Shown: piece after piece, positions 35,801-46,829 of the stretch
How positions within the stretch are numbered: the first letter of the stretch is position 1
Layout of the letters: the number at the start of each line of letters is the position of its first letter
From: Oxytricha trifallax
Lineage: Eukaryota > Ciliophora > Spirotrichea > Sporadotrichida > Oxytrichidae
Direction of reading: 5' to 3'
DNA length: 64,000 nt
Assembly (NCBI GenBank): GCA_000711775.1
Contig: ARYC01017212.1
Coordinates: forward strand, 62,001-126,000
Translations under genes and position numbers: made by a program
The notes under the pieces: generated by a model
What the model saw: only the letters and a program-made list of their open reading frames with translations
Told to the model about the DNA's origin: nothing
Databases searched by the model: none

Positions 35801-36863
35801 ATGCGAGACAAAAATAGCAAGCTTTTGGGGTCTATTTATGATGAAGAGTATATAGATTTAGTGTTTAAACTGCGATATGGAGTTGATATATACAGTGAAT
35901 AAATCAAACCAGTACTAAACTATAAGTCTATTGCGCTACTCATAAAGCGAAGTCCGTCAACTGTTCGTTCCCACTGTCTTATAGCACTATAATTAAAGAA
36001 ATAGTAGCTAAATTCTTAGCCTAAGAGGTAGTCAAAGTTTCTATAGAAGCATATTGACTATCTTATTAATGATAAAACTTTGAAGTATTGGGCTCACTTC
36101 TCTTTAGACCAACGAGCTACTATGTTTCATCGCCAGTTCCCTGAGTTGAGATCTCTGCTTAGTCTATAGCCAACATTTATAAACGAAATGGTATTTCTTA
36201 CAAAGGTGTTAATCGTATAAAGAGAGTGATTGATTTCACTCTGCCATTTTACAACAATAACCTAAATTATATTTATAATTAAATGCAGAGAGCTATTACT
36301 AATAATATTAAGTTTATACATGCTGACGAGGCTGTGTTTACCTTCAACACTTTTATCTAGAAATCTTGGTATAAGAGGCATAGTAATATAGAAGTATATG
36401 ACTAGAAAGTCAAGGTATAAACAATGGCAATTCTGGGAGGTATTAGCGAGGATGCTGGTTTAGAAACTTATGTTATTCATCCTCGCTCTATTAAGACAGA
36501 GCAGTACATTAAGTTCTTAGAGCAGCTAAGAGAGAAGTACCCTGAATAAGAGATTATACTATTCGTTGATAATCTTTCTGTTCATAAGACTAAAGAAACA
36601 AGGAAGAGTTATGAGCAACTAAGAATAACGCCAGTGTTCAACGTACCTACAGTCCATAGTTTAATGGAATTGAGTTCTACTGGGGTATATTAAAAGGCCA
36701 TTACAAGAAACTGCTGCTATACCACTTGATGCATGACCTACCTATCGATACAGTAAAATTTATTAAAAGCTCAGCGAAGAGAGTAGATAATTTATTGGCT
36801 TTAAAGTGTGTGAAAGAAGGGAGAGTGAATGTATATAAATAAGTTTTGTAGTTAAGTTAATGA
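35801..36863 (+). pseudogene. TBE 42-kDa transposase, copy A, with two frame breaks
   Basis: ATG 35,801 lies four bases inside the inverted repeat (MRDKNSKLLGSIYDEEYIDL) and the stop is TGA 36,861. The DDE residues are visible in HADEAVFTF (about 36,325), LFVDNLSVHK (about 36,560) and FNGIEFYWG (about 36,665). An HTH-like N-terminal half includes SPSTVRSHC. Two single-base frame breaks are seen relative to TBE-B, one after FHRQFPE (near 36,140) and one before SPQFNGIEF (near 36,650). Either the copy is inactive or the assembly lost bases. The family length is about 350 residues, as here. Confidence 0.85.
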
Positions 36864-37660
36864 ATATATAAGTAACATTTAGAATTTTTTAGAGAGAGCT
36901 GGCTTCTCTTTCTTTTCTTCTACTTCTTGCTTCCCTCCTCCTAAGTTTCTTCTCTTGCTGCCAGCTCCAGCATCTATATTCATTTACTCTGGAGGCTAAA
37001 TATTTGAATAAAGTCTCTTGCTAACTTCATACTTTGTCTGCGACTTTCGCCCTCTATGAAGCTTGCTCGATTCCTTCATCAAGAAGATGCCAGTACCAGA
37101 TTTTTCTAAAGAGTTAAGCTACAAATCTTACTTGAAATATAAGGGTGCTTCTGCAGCTCTGATAGCCAGCTCTCACTTATCTTGATCCCTTGTTTATCCT
37201 TATCTTCTGAAGAGATGCTGTACCTTTTCTTATGAGATTCTTGAATAATTTCTTTCAAGTAATCACCTTTTATTGTTGCAAGTATGCCAAAGAAGTAGTT
37301 TCTTTCAGGAAGTTTATTTGACAACTGCTTCTTTGTAGGCAGGTACAACGAAACCTCTGGGTCATTCATTGCATTATCATATAAATTAGTCACAGAGATT
37401 TCAGGATAGTTTGGAATCTCTGCAAACTTTACATCTTAAGTTTTTAATGCTTTCTTCTCTTCGCAGAGTATGGCTCTTAAAAATGAAATTTTAGTACCTT
37501 CCATCGTTGGGAGGAACAAACCAACTACATAATCAAGATGAGTTACTATGAGTTCATTACCTTGCTGCACCAGGTAGCGGTGCAAATCCTCCTTGCTTCT
37601 AAATCTTTGAATCAATTCTTGTGCTTGCACTCTTTTCATTGCATCATTCATTGACTCCAT
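36771..37660 (-). CDS. TBE 22-kDa-type protein, copy A, with C-terminal extension through an intron
   Basis: ATG 37,660 (MESMNDAMKRVQAQELI). Read without splicing, the frame ends at tandem TGAs (37,079 and 37,076) after 193 codons, close to 22 kDa. A 26-nt intron (37,106-37,131) in phase 1 instead joins to KSGTGIFLMKESSKL and a basic tail with MNIDAGAGSKRRN that is conserved in TBE-B. Spliced exons are 529 and 335 nt (287 aa), ending at TGA 36,771 inside the antisense of the transposase end. Family blocks include VVGLFLPTMEGTKISFLRAI, EIPNYPEISVTNLYDNAM and LPERNYFFGILATIKG. Function unknown. It is convergent with the transposase and divergent from the kinase. Confidence 0.8.
37106..37131 (-). 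other. 26-nt intron in TBE-A 22-kDa-type gene
   Basis: Runs GTAAGA to CTTTAG with the branch-like GCTTAAC. Exon 1 is 529 nt, exactly as in TBE-B. Confidence 0.65.
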
Positions 37661-37866
37661 CTTGTTTACAGATCTAAGAAATGATATTCAAATTTAAGTT
37701 TATTGATTTCAATTATATACTTCTGTAAAACTTACTATTAAATATGGGCATCCTATAGGAGGTCAACCTCTAAGAAGGATATGGAGAAGGTTTTGAGAAC
37801 TGGTTTCAAACTTGAGAGATTGATATCAATTTCTACTGTTATAGTTCCATATTTTTAAATTTAAAT

Positions 37867-38034
37867 TGGTACGTACTTAATTAGGAGCAGCTCCTAAAAT
37901 GCTAGTACTTAATTAGGAGCATTAATTAAAGCTAGTACTTAATTAGGAGCACCCTAATTTTAATCATAAAATCACAAAATACCTCCTAAAGCAGTACGTA
38001 CTTAATTAGGTGCACCTCCTAAATCGGTACGTAC
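37867..38034. promoter_or_regulatory. Repeats in the divergent promoter region of TBE-A
   Basis: Four or so imperfect copies of GTACTTAATTAGGAGCA, spaced 30 to 100 bp, with palindromic pieces such as TTAGGAGCAGCTCCTAA. They lie between the divergent 22-kDa and kinase genes. TBE-B has similar CTCCTAAT/AGGAGG clusters at 52,045-52,230, again between its divergent genes. They may control both promoters or bind the transposase. Confidence 0.5.
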
Positions 38035-38225
38035 TATAATCAACTTATTATTGATAGTAAAAATGGTTACTTTCTCACCCATTTTTAGAGCTGGTTCGTC
38101 TCTTAGTGCTCATTTATCTTCGCTAATACTCTAAGAACTTCCCTTGATACTTGTAGGCTTGCAAAGCTCTCATATAAGCTCTCAGTTATAGAGGCAGTTT
38201 TATAATTTTAAATTCAAATTTAAAT

Positions 38226-39676
38226 ATGAGCGCTAACATTTTAAGAAAAACAACAGCACTTCCATAAAACTAAATGAGACTTACCTTTGGGAGCAATAAA
38301 AAGTGTGATAGCTGCGAGATGAACTCTCATAAGGAACTACCAGAGCTATCACTTGATGTCTCTGTTATTAAAATTGAAATTAATAATAGAAAATTAATGG
38401 CAAACAAGTGTGTGGGAGACAGAGAGGAGGAGAAAGGTATTAATGAAATTCCTATACAAACTGAAGAAGTTGAAGTCTATTTTTGTGAGTTATGTGAGAG
38501 AGAGATTTTGCTCATAAATCAAGCTGGTACAGACATATGAAGGAGCATAGAGAAGCAAAGCCCACTGTATACTTAAAGCATGATAAAATAGATGGAAAGT
38601 ATGACTGCTTTGAGTGCCATAAGCAATACTCTCATACAAGAGACTTAAAGAAGCATCTATTAAAAGCTCACAAGAAAGATATAGAAGTTGAGAATCATGA
38701 AGTTGAGCTGAAGCTTCTAAACAAAAGAAAAGCGAGGGAATATTCTAAGGTCGTAGTACCTGAATAAGCTAGAGAGTTAGAGTACGTTAAGAAGGCACGC
38801 AACCAACTGACCTCTGAAATAACAAAAATTATGATCAAGATTCAATACAAGAAAATACCGGTTCTTGCTTAAATTGACCTAGACACTTCTCTTTAAAGCT
38901 ACCTTATAATAGAAGACTCCTTTGATAAGAAAGTTATCAATGATCATCAATACGCATACAAGGTGTATTCCTTAAACTATCTCTTAAGTGATGATAAATA
39001 TCAGATGGAGTTTACAAATGAGTATCAAGTACTCACTTAAGCTTAGTTTAAAGAGTGTAGTTACTTAATCAAGCTAGATGCTGTTCTTCTTGTCAAGGAT
39101 CATGTCGCTCTCAGACTCCCACTCTATGAAATGACCCTCAGAGATTTTATTACTGATCAAAGGAATCATAAGTAGCTTGCTTTGATAGCAACCTAAACCT
39201 TACAAGGTATAAAAGAGTTACATAAGTTAGGCTTTGTTCATAGAGATTTGAAGCCTGAGAATATTATGATAAACTTCTCACCTGTAAGAGTGGCAATTAT
39301 TGACTTCAACAGAGCATTAAGGGTGGAAGTATCAAGGCTAGGAAGTGTTATGGGAACTCCAGGCTATTATCCTGAAAGAGAAGACTGGAGAGATGGAGAT
39401 TATTAATGGGATGTGTGGGCTTTAGCAGCAATAATAATAGAGTGCGATATGCCTCGCAACGATTACTACTCTACCAGGTGTGAGAAAGATGCTAAGCAAA
39501 GAATCAAGTAATTTATAGACAAAACCAGAGTCTCTCAATCATTAAAATAAATGGCAGAATCAATAATATTAAAACCAAACTCTAGATCAGACATAATATT
39601 AGAGCAGATAGAGTTGTGGTTAAGTAAGATAAACTTCAGACCACTCCCACATGATCCTAAAGTGCATTTTGAGTGA
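38226..39676 (+). CDS. TBE 57-kDa zinc-finger protein kinase, copy A, with one frame break
   Basis: ATG 38,226 (MSANILRKTTALP) to TGA 39,674. N-terminal C2H2 fingers are FCELCER with SSWYRHMKEH (about 38,480-38,545) and YDCFECHKQYSHTRDLKKH. The kinase domain has GFVHRDLKPENIMINF (catalytic HRD, about 39,240), IIDFNRALR (DFN instead of DFG), GTPGYYPERE (activation segment, PERE for APE) and WDVWALAAIII. A single frame break in the GAGAGAGAG run of the first finger (near 38,497) splits it in this copy; the kinase part is open. It is a cytosolic or nuclear Ser/Thr-type kinase by family. The substrate is not known to me. Confidence 0.85.
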
Positions 39677-39717
39677 TTAAATTAAATAAATTTACTATAA
39701 ATTTCACATTAAAACCT

Positions 39718-39795
39718 ATTAATAACCCCAACCCCTAACAAATTCCCTACAAATCAAAGCACTTATAAACCTCATTAAGGGGTTTTGGGGTTTTG
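39718..39795 (-). repeat. Right inverted repeat of TBE-A
   Basis: Identical inverted copy of 35,720-35,797. It ends GGGGTTTTGGGGTTTTG and is followed by AAT. Confidence 0.95.
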
Positions 39796-39798
39796 AAT

Positions 39799-41500
39799 GT
39801 GGTTGTATATATGGTATTCAAGGGTAAAGATTAGAACAGTACTTGGAAATAATGCAATAATAAGAGGATTCTTTATTTGTATTATCAGAGGTCGTCAAAA
39901 TATAAGAAGAATAATAAAGCTAATAAGATTTTGATATGCAAATTAAAACTTACAAACAAGGCTATATATTGTTGAATAATCCTTTTTTATAAGTAAGAAT
40001 CCCTCTAACCTAAGTAAAAGAAAACCCATTTTTATAAATACCGAGAGTAATTTATCTCGATTATGAATCAATACTTTATGTTATGAAAGTTGAATATGAT
40101 TTTTATATTTTAGATGGATTAATTTTTATAAACTTACACCATTGAAGAAAAGCATGTTTGAAAATTTATATAAAATTGAAAAAAAGAATCAAGACAAGAA
40201 CAAGATTTCTTAATAAAATTATAGACAGCTGGTCGGATGACACTTTGTAATAACTTAGTGAAAAAGTCCATAGTAAATTAGTTAAATCAAACTTATATGA
40301 TAACTTTTTAAAACATATATATATATATAATCAATTATAAATTAACGAAAAAGTCATTTTATTAACAAATACTAAATGAATAGCAAATATTATAAGTTCT
40401 AAAAGATAATATTTAGACATAAATTGTTAAATAATGATGTGTTAAAATTTATCTAAAATTATGATTAATTCTGATTATGGATTTTTCGTATTAGGAATAT
40501 ACAATAAAGACTAGATAATATTTATCTAAAAATATATTAAATAAGATATTTAGTATTTTTCTGAAGACAGATCCATGGACTAGGACGAGTTGGGTGTAGC
40601 CACCAACTCCATAAGAGGATGCCTGGTTCTATCCCCACGACCTGCTAACAGTTTTCACCGGCGAGAGAGCTCAAGTTCCTCTACCACTTTAGTTACTATA
40701 GAATGGTTACATATGCATGTCGTGGTCCATGGATCAGTACTCTTCAGTCAATCACCCTATATATAACATTAAAATCAAACCAACTTACCGGTGATAAGAT
40801 AATAGTTTATCCAAGATATCCATGCACATCGTGAACTTCATCAGTGGTATCTTCGAGAGTGGCATGTTTAATAAAAATTAATGAATTACTAAATAATAAA
40901 CTATATAAATAATAATTATCTTCTGCTTTGAATTCTAATTATATTATCTTAACGCCTATACCCTAGTTAATATCTATTTCCATCTATTGTCTGAAGACAA
41001 ATTATATTCTTGAACAGAATGGAATAACACACAATTTTAAGAGTTATTAAAGATAGTAACGGTGTGGATTTTAGTGTCGCAATTGCATCTTATATTACAT
41101 CTTAAGCGAGAATGTTAACATGTAAATTAATATATTATTGTTTAATGAGAAATCATAAAGTTTTAATGTCTGAAACGGATTCAATTATCATAACACTCAA
41201 ATTATCTGATTATCCAGAAATGATATAATAGTATAGATATAATGATCCAGAAATAGTTGAATTAGCTTCATTAAAAAACAAATTAGGAATGAATAAAATA
41301 TATGATAAAGATGGAATAATACTGTTATAATCCACAGATCTCGAATATTCTGATTATTATGGAATAGGTTGTAAAATATATGTCCTTTATGTCAATACTG
41401 CAAAAATAGACATTTAAAATAAATTTTAAGATTTAATTGCAGAAATTGATGAAGAAGAAGTAATTACATGAGAAGAACTAAAATTAGCTTTATAAAGAAA
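39799..41500 (+). pseudogene. Fossil of a virus-like element: C-terminal palm part of type-B DNA polymerase
   Basis: The block IASYITSQARMLTCKLIYY and the motif LMSETDSIII (about 41,050-41,185) fit motif B-like and motif C (normally DTDS) regions of protein-primed family-B polymerases. The region continues to about 41,480. It is broken and also contains a short inverted-repeat insertion near 40.6 kb. Confidence 0.6.
40561..40747. repeat. Short inverted-repeat element (about 187 bp)
   Basis: The ends CTGAAGA and GATCCATGGAC are repeated inverted at GTCCATGGATC and TCTTCAG. GC is much higher than the surroundings. The adjacent 40,790-40,870 reads on the reverse strand as a short natural-looking peptide (MPLSKIPLMKFTMCMDILD) followed by GTAAG, perhaps a piece of a host exon brought along. 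Confidence 0.4.
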
Positions 41501-41878
41501 TTATCTATCTTCGAGATATGAGTATGGCTATAAACAATCTCACTAGAAATCTGTTATTTAAAAATTAAATGGTTTTAAATAAATGAGTAAAGAATCACTA
41601 TAAAATTTTTAAGAATATTGAAATCTTGAAAGTTAAAAGCATTAACTTAACTGTATAATTATAATTTGGTTTAAAAACATAAACAATCGAACAAATATTA
41701 GTATTCAGATATTTTTATTTAAGAAATTTATTATTATTACCCGAAGATTCAATAAAAACTGCTTTTTAAATGGAACTAAAAAAAACATCCAAAAAAAAGG
41801 TTTTGTATTGGTATAAACGTTAAAAGGAATAATACAAAAAGTAATTAAAAATAGTAATTAATAATAATCATTATTATT

Positions 41879-42277
41879 ATGGTTACAGGAGATCAGCCAC
41901 CAACAACAGCAAAACACAGATTTGAAGTAAATGAAGACGAGGGACATGGCTCCCTGGAAAAAAACTTGACTTATTCTTACTGTAAAGTTACTATAGGCGA
42001 AGTGCCAAGTCTTCAACCTTTTCTTGGCTTGAGAAAAACCAAATTCACTGATACCAGAGCTTATGAGCAAGAGGAAGGTTTCACCATTAAGTATACTTGT
42101 TACTACAAAACCAGATACAACGATAATGTCTCCGACCCTAAAATTTAATAAAAATTAGCCTAGAAGTTGAAGAGAGCGGACGCATGGAAACTCAACCTAT
42201 ATGTTTTATTTATTTCACTCTAATTCACTAATTCACATAATAAAGAATATTATAAACTTAAACATCATTTATATTGA
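41879..42277 (+). CDS. Unknown 132-aa protein or gene fragment
   Basis: ATG 41,879 (MVTGDQPPTTAKHRFEVNED) to TGA 42,275 in one frame with Gln-coding TAA/TAG. The first 100 residues have normal codon variety (VPSLQPFLGLRKTKFTD); the last 30 become AT-rich, so the true exon may end near 42,190. No family is recognised. It lies between the polymerase fossil and the second copy of the duplicated gene. Confidence 0.4.
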
Positions 42278-42694
42278 TGTATCATGCTACAATTAGACTT
42301 TTAGATTAATTGATAGAACAACTCTCATTCAGTGCCAGTGTATTTGAGTTATATTTTTGTTGTTCGTTTTTAAAATACGAAATATATAAAAAATATTTTA
42401 TTATTCTATAGTTCCCAATGTAATCTTATATCAAAGCGTCTAGGTTTTATTATTAAAAATTTTAAATTGGACAATATTAAATACATAATTATAATATTTT
42501 TTAGAAAGACGCATATAACAATATTAAATGTTTTATTTATATTTGTCTTTATAGGGACGATTGAGATAAATCAATGCATTTTAAATGTGCTATTAAAGTG
42601 CTATAGATTCTTTTAATTTTGATATATATCTGAATTGTTTAAATTAGGATTGTTCCTCAAATAAAAGCATAATTTGAATTTGAATAGGAAGTTG

Positions 42695-42774
42695 TAATAA
42701 GTTAAATTTAAATTTGAATTATTAAGGAATTATTATAAATATTTGGTTGCTTTTTGATTTTAACACTAGGTACT

Positions 42775-42807
<33 letters not shown>

Positions 42808-44065
42808 GGGGGTCTTCACAAAACAGAAAGCAACCAAATCTCAATGGTGAGTATTTAATCAAATTAATAAGAATAATCAAACTTAAAAATTATTCCTAAC
42901 TATATTTCTAGAGCCACTCCATGCAAGACCCCTACTAATACCCAATGGACGACCACAAGAAATACCCAGCCTCGCCGCAGCTTTTGCCCTCCGTGTTGCC
43001 CCCATGGATGGAGATTGAACATCAGCAAGATCCAACAATGAGCTAGTCAGTGCTGGCCCCCAAGATGACATGCTTGCTGGAGAAAATCAGACATCAAGAC
43101 CACAACACGAAGAGCATCTTAGGCCTAATGTCGATCCTCTTCGACCCCCACACCATCTACTGCCATCGAGACCGCATCCAGCAGGCCCTGGAGTGCCACA
43201 TGGCCAGGAGGCGGCTGACATTCGCGTTTAGGACGCCCAGCAAGAAGGGGAGGAGGCCATTGGAGACTTGAAGATTAAGGAAGATGTCTAGTACTAATCA
43301 CTTACTACATAGGACGCGCCCAAGGCAAGAGGTGGGGGCCCTATCTAGTACATGGTCAACAAGCAGCGACAGATATCCACGATTGGTCGACACCTGTTCA
43401 CATCATCTCAATTAGAGTTCACTCAGATTGGTCACTCGCCCTCAATGTTGCCTTTCAACGAATGTGCCGATCCGTTCGAAAGCTGCTGACTGAATGAAGA
43501 TTCCCTGGCCTGCCTAACGGCTAGCTATAAGCATGCTTTTGATTTCCTCTAAACAGAAATGGAATCCGCCAAGGGCATCCCGTCGCACATATGGGGAAGA
43601 GAACTGGCCACAATAGGAAGGGGAGAAGCCTGGAAGGATCTGCAGGTATATTGTCCAGGAGATCATCATCATCATCGTTCCAACTGCCAAGGTAATGGGT
43701 CTCAGGGCTCTCGCTCAATGCCATAGGATGGTTCCTCCAAATAAAGATGCTCCCTTATCTCGGCCCTGGGACACTTGTCTGAGTCGGTGACCCCATCTCC
43801 GTAGAGACAAACATGGAGAATCGAGTAATGCCTTTGACCGCCCCCCAGTCGAAGATTTTCCAGTGACTTCCCCTGCAATACTTGAATGGGGGTGTTATTG
43901 AGGAGGGAGAGCCAGAGAGGCGCGAAAAAAGAGACGATGACGGTGGCAACTACAGAATAGCATGCAGGGCTTGCTGCTGAGGGTCCAGAGGCGGCAGAGA
44001 TGGCTTCAAAGGACAACACGAAGATAGCAGATGCCTTGGGGGTAGACCACAAAGTGATAGATCTG
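42695..44065 (+). repeat. Dispersed repeat, copy B of a duplicated segment
   Basis: Matches 14,850-16,290 in the same orientation, with a TA run (42,779-42,806) at the matching place. Confidence 0.75.
42921..44065 (+). pseudogene. Decayed unknown gene, copy B
   Basis: ATG 42,921 (MQDPYQYPMDDHKKYPAS). Conserved blocks are VLAPKMTCLLEKIRHQDHN, MARRRLTFAFRTPSKKG, TTQDAPKARGGGPIQYMVN, PFNECADPFESC, SLACLTASYKHAFDFLQTE and VGDPISVETNMENRV. There is a frame break near 43,255, and the in-frame TGAs after PFESC and after KIFQ are also present in copy A. The shared stops mean either that the two derive from an already dead parent or that the parent used introns or read-through there. Family unknown. 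Confidence 0.5.
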
Positions 44066-44199
44066 AAGAGTAAGAATAAGTACACGATTAAGATGGGGGT
44101 TTCAACCTCTCAGAGCCAATCCACAATAAACTTGGTAGAAGAACCATCAAGATGGAGGACTTGAGCACACATTCGATTGATGAACAGACCTATCAGCAA

Positions 44200-46340
44200 T
44201 TCATAAGCAAATAATGAATAAGATGAAGTAAGAGTTGATCAATCACGGCAATTTGAAATTAAAGGATGAAATGCAAGTAAAATTAAATTTCATTTTAGAA
44301 ATATTCGGGGTTAGTTTTTATAGTAATCCTTCTACATATAATAACTCAATCTATCATTTTTAATTAAAATTTTTATTCATCCTAATTTTCACATTATATT
44401 ATATAAAAGTTCTAAAATTTACATCTTAAATATCAACATATTATTTACTATATTTTAAGAATTGTTTAATCTGGTTTGAACTTATATGTCATTACAAACA
44501 TATTAATTATTTGAATATTGCTCTTATATTTATTAATATTAGTAAATGATGTTAAATAAATATTTATCAATTATATATTAACGACTGATTAAGAAAGAAG
44601 TTTAAAACTCAAATCCTAATTAAAAGGAAAATTACCAGTGAGCATTATCTATTAATCCTGAATTATACAAAAATCGGGTTATAAACGATTTTAGAAATTT
44701 CCCAAATTTGTTATATTATTAATACTGAATGATGTAAAAATGTCATCTATCAAACATCTCATACTATTTTGAATAATTAATATACTGATTTATGTTTATT
44801 TGATAATTATTAATAAATAATTATATTATATTATTAGGCCAAACTTATTATTGCTTCATACAGTTGTTGGAATAATTATCAAAATCGTTGATAATTTGAG
44901 TTGTTTTTTCATTTAGTAATAAACTTTGTCATATTGCAGGATTATCAATAGTTTTTCAATGACTATCTTAATGCCACAACAAATCAAAAATCATTTATGA
45001 TTATTCACTCAACGTTTTAAATAACATGATTTTTTGTTGATCTTATATTTTCATTTCAACATATATATTGTTAATGTTTAAAAAAATTACACAAATTTAG
45101 ACCTTGCGTTTGTGGTTATTATTGATATTAATTTAAAACATTAATATAGCCCTGCAAATATTTACAGAGAATCTGCTATCCAACCTTATTATAAATCTTG
45201 ATTCGGCTTAATGTTATTCAATAAATATTTTGTAAAAATACCAGTTTAATCTTAAACGTACAATATAATAAATACATTATATTATCAGTATTTTAAATAT
45301 TATGGACGATATCATTATTGTTTTATATAAATAGCAATAAATTATAAAATTATGCTTAATTATAATTTTAGGTGTATTTATCGGTACTATAAACATTGAA
45401 ATTTGTGGTTGTAAATAGTAAAATAATAATTATAATGCATAATTTAATATTAAGATTTGTTAAATTGAATTATTTTAATGAAAATTCAGCAAAAGCTAAT
45501 GAATCATAAACAGAAGAAACAAAATTAGAACATAAATTACTTTTTATAATCTGGAGACCTACTAACTAATTGATTTGGTTAACTTTATTTTATATAAATT
45601 TGACTGGAATCTTAAAGGAACATATCTGATAATTGAGCATTAAAACATCTATCATAATAGAAATTTGGATTGGATATAAAATATTAATTTTTTTATGTTT
45701 AAACCACTACACATTATCACTGTCAAAAGACCACTAGTATATAATGGTTACATACAAAAGCAATTTATCATGATTTGTTTTATTAAAATTTAGCCGCTTA
45801 TTGGCGATTGCGATTAGATACTGATTAAAATTATTTTCATCAATTAATAGTGTTTGTAGTTAATTAATTTTATAAATTGACCATCCTTAAATTATTTAGT
45901 GTTATATCTTATTAGTTATTATAATAATTAGACAATAATCTACCGTTTATGTTGGTTGTTTACAATAAATTTAATATTCTTTTATTTTTTATTTTAAATT
46001 AGGTTATCCCATATTCACCCACATTACATAATTTTATCCTTGATTTATAGTTTTAAAATCGTGGTACATATCACATTTTTAATAAATAAATTCTTAACCT
46101 CTATATTAATTAATACCTCTTGTTTAAATATCTCCTATCTCGACCTTGTCATCAAATTGAGTTACATTATAAAATCCTGCTTCAATACCATCTATTTCAT
46201 AATCATCTTTTTTGAATCTCCCATCGTTTTCTTTGAATCCACAACCATCTATTTTTAATATCTAATTGTGCATGTTATTTATAGTTCCTTGCGATTAATG
46301 ATATAAAAGCGTTATAATAATTGCAAATGTAAATTAATTA
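44200..46340. other. AT-rich region, no gene seen
   Basis: About 2.1 kb of AT-rich DNA. Frames such as 46,040-46,258 are open only by composition. Confidence 0.45.
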
Positions 46341-46360
46341 TAATATAATAAGCTTTAAAA

Positions 46361-46829
46361 ATGAGCAACAGTTTTCTAGTAGCACGAATGCGTTCTGGAA
46401 CAATGCTCTCTATTTAGAAAAATTTTGCAGCCACCAGCAGAATTGGAGTGAGATATAGATATCAAATGAGATTACTCAGTGGATGACGACTGCTACGAAA
46501 GAGAGATGACCATACTCGAGTTCAGACGTTTACCTCTCACTCTTCCTGAAAATTTCAGACACAAACTTGAGCAAAAACACCAGAACAGCCTCTGGAATTC
46601 CTCAGTTGTCATGAGGTATTCTCTATAGGAATGCTACTTAACTACCGAAATTTCCTCTAATGGTGCAAGTATTTTGGAAAGATGCAGCGAATTCAAGACA
46701 ACTTTAGAAATCAATTCCATAATAAGATACAGTTGCTCATAAGCACAAGTAACAAGACTACTTACTACAAAAACTGATACTAGCTAAGCTTTGGTGTTTT
46801 TGCCAATGGTTGATGAAAGAAATAACTGA
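46361..46829 (+). pseudogene. Unknown coding fragment with a frame break
   Basis: ATG 46,361 gives MSNSFLVARMRSGTMLSIQK, ending at TGA 46,484. A second frame then encodes DDDCYEREMTILEFRRLPLT, HQNSLWNSSVVMRYSL and TTKTDTSQALVFLPMVDE to TGA 46,827. GC and codon variety stand out from the flanks. Family unknown. The frame change near 46,450 may be a missed intron, a lesion or a boundary between germline segments. Confidence 0.4.

Larger units (their letters stand above)
35720..39795. mobile_element. TBE transposon, copy A (4,076 bp)
   Basis: It starts CAAAACCCCAAAACCCC and ends with the inverted copy, flanked by a perfect AAT target duplication (35,717-35,719 and 39,796-39,798). It carries three genes: transposase forward, 22-kDa-type reverse, zinc-finger kinase forward. 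The 78-bp inverted repeats are identical, suggesting recent insertion. It interrupts the polymerase fossil. In Oxytricha, TBEs are cut out during macronuclear development and their transposases take part in genome rearrangement (established knowledge). Confidence 0.95.
16990..41500 (+). mobile_element. Polinton/Maverick-like virus-like fossil, broken, with nested insertions
   Basis: Pieces of one type-B, protein-primed-style DNA polymerase gene lie in order on the forward strand at about 17.0-18.4, 29.0-29.5, 35.2-35.7 and 41.0-41.5 kb. They are separated by younger elements: the SecA element, the TBE-like el.2, TBE-A, and a short repeat near 40.6 kb. A packaging-ATPase fossil at 47.9-48.6 kb on the other strand may belong to it, and the fragment at 13.1 kb too, so the true extent could be 13-50 kb. 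It is heavily broken by at least four insertions and many small lesions. It is older than TBE-A, the SecA element and el.2, all of which cut it. I saw no terminal repeats or capsid gene. A linear-plasmid origin is possible if the ATPase is unrelated. Confidence 0.6.

Noticed and set aside
37079-37110. Programmed -1 frameshift at AAAAAT in the TBE 22-kDa genes
   Set aside because: A small intron at the same place explains the frame change in both TBEs, and equivalent introns occur in three related elements. No canonical slippery heptamer is present.
40571-40640. tRNA-like stretch with GGTTCTATCC near 40.6 kb
   Set aside because: The acceptor arm has two mismatches and the anticodon and T stems do not fold properly. 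The sequence is better explained as a short inverted-repeat element.
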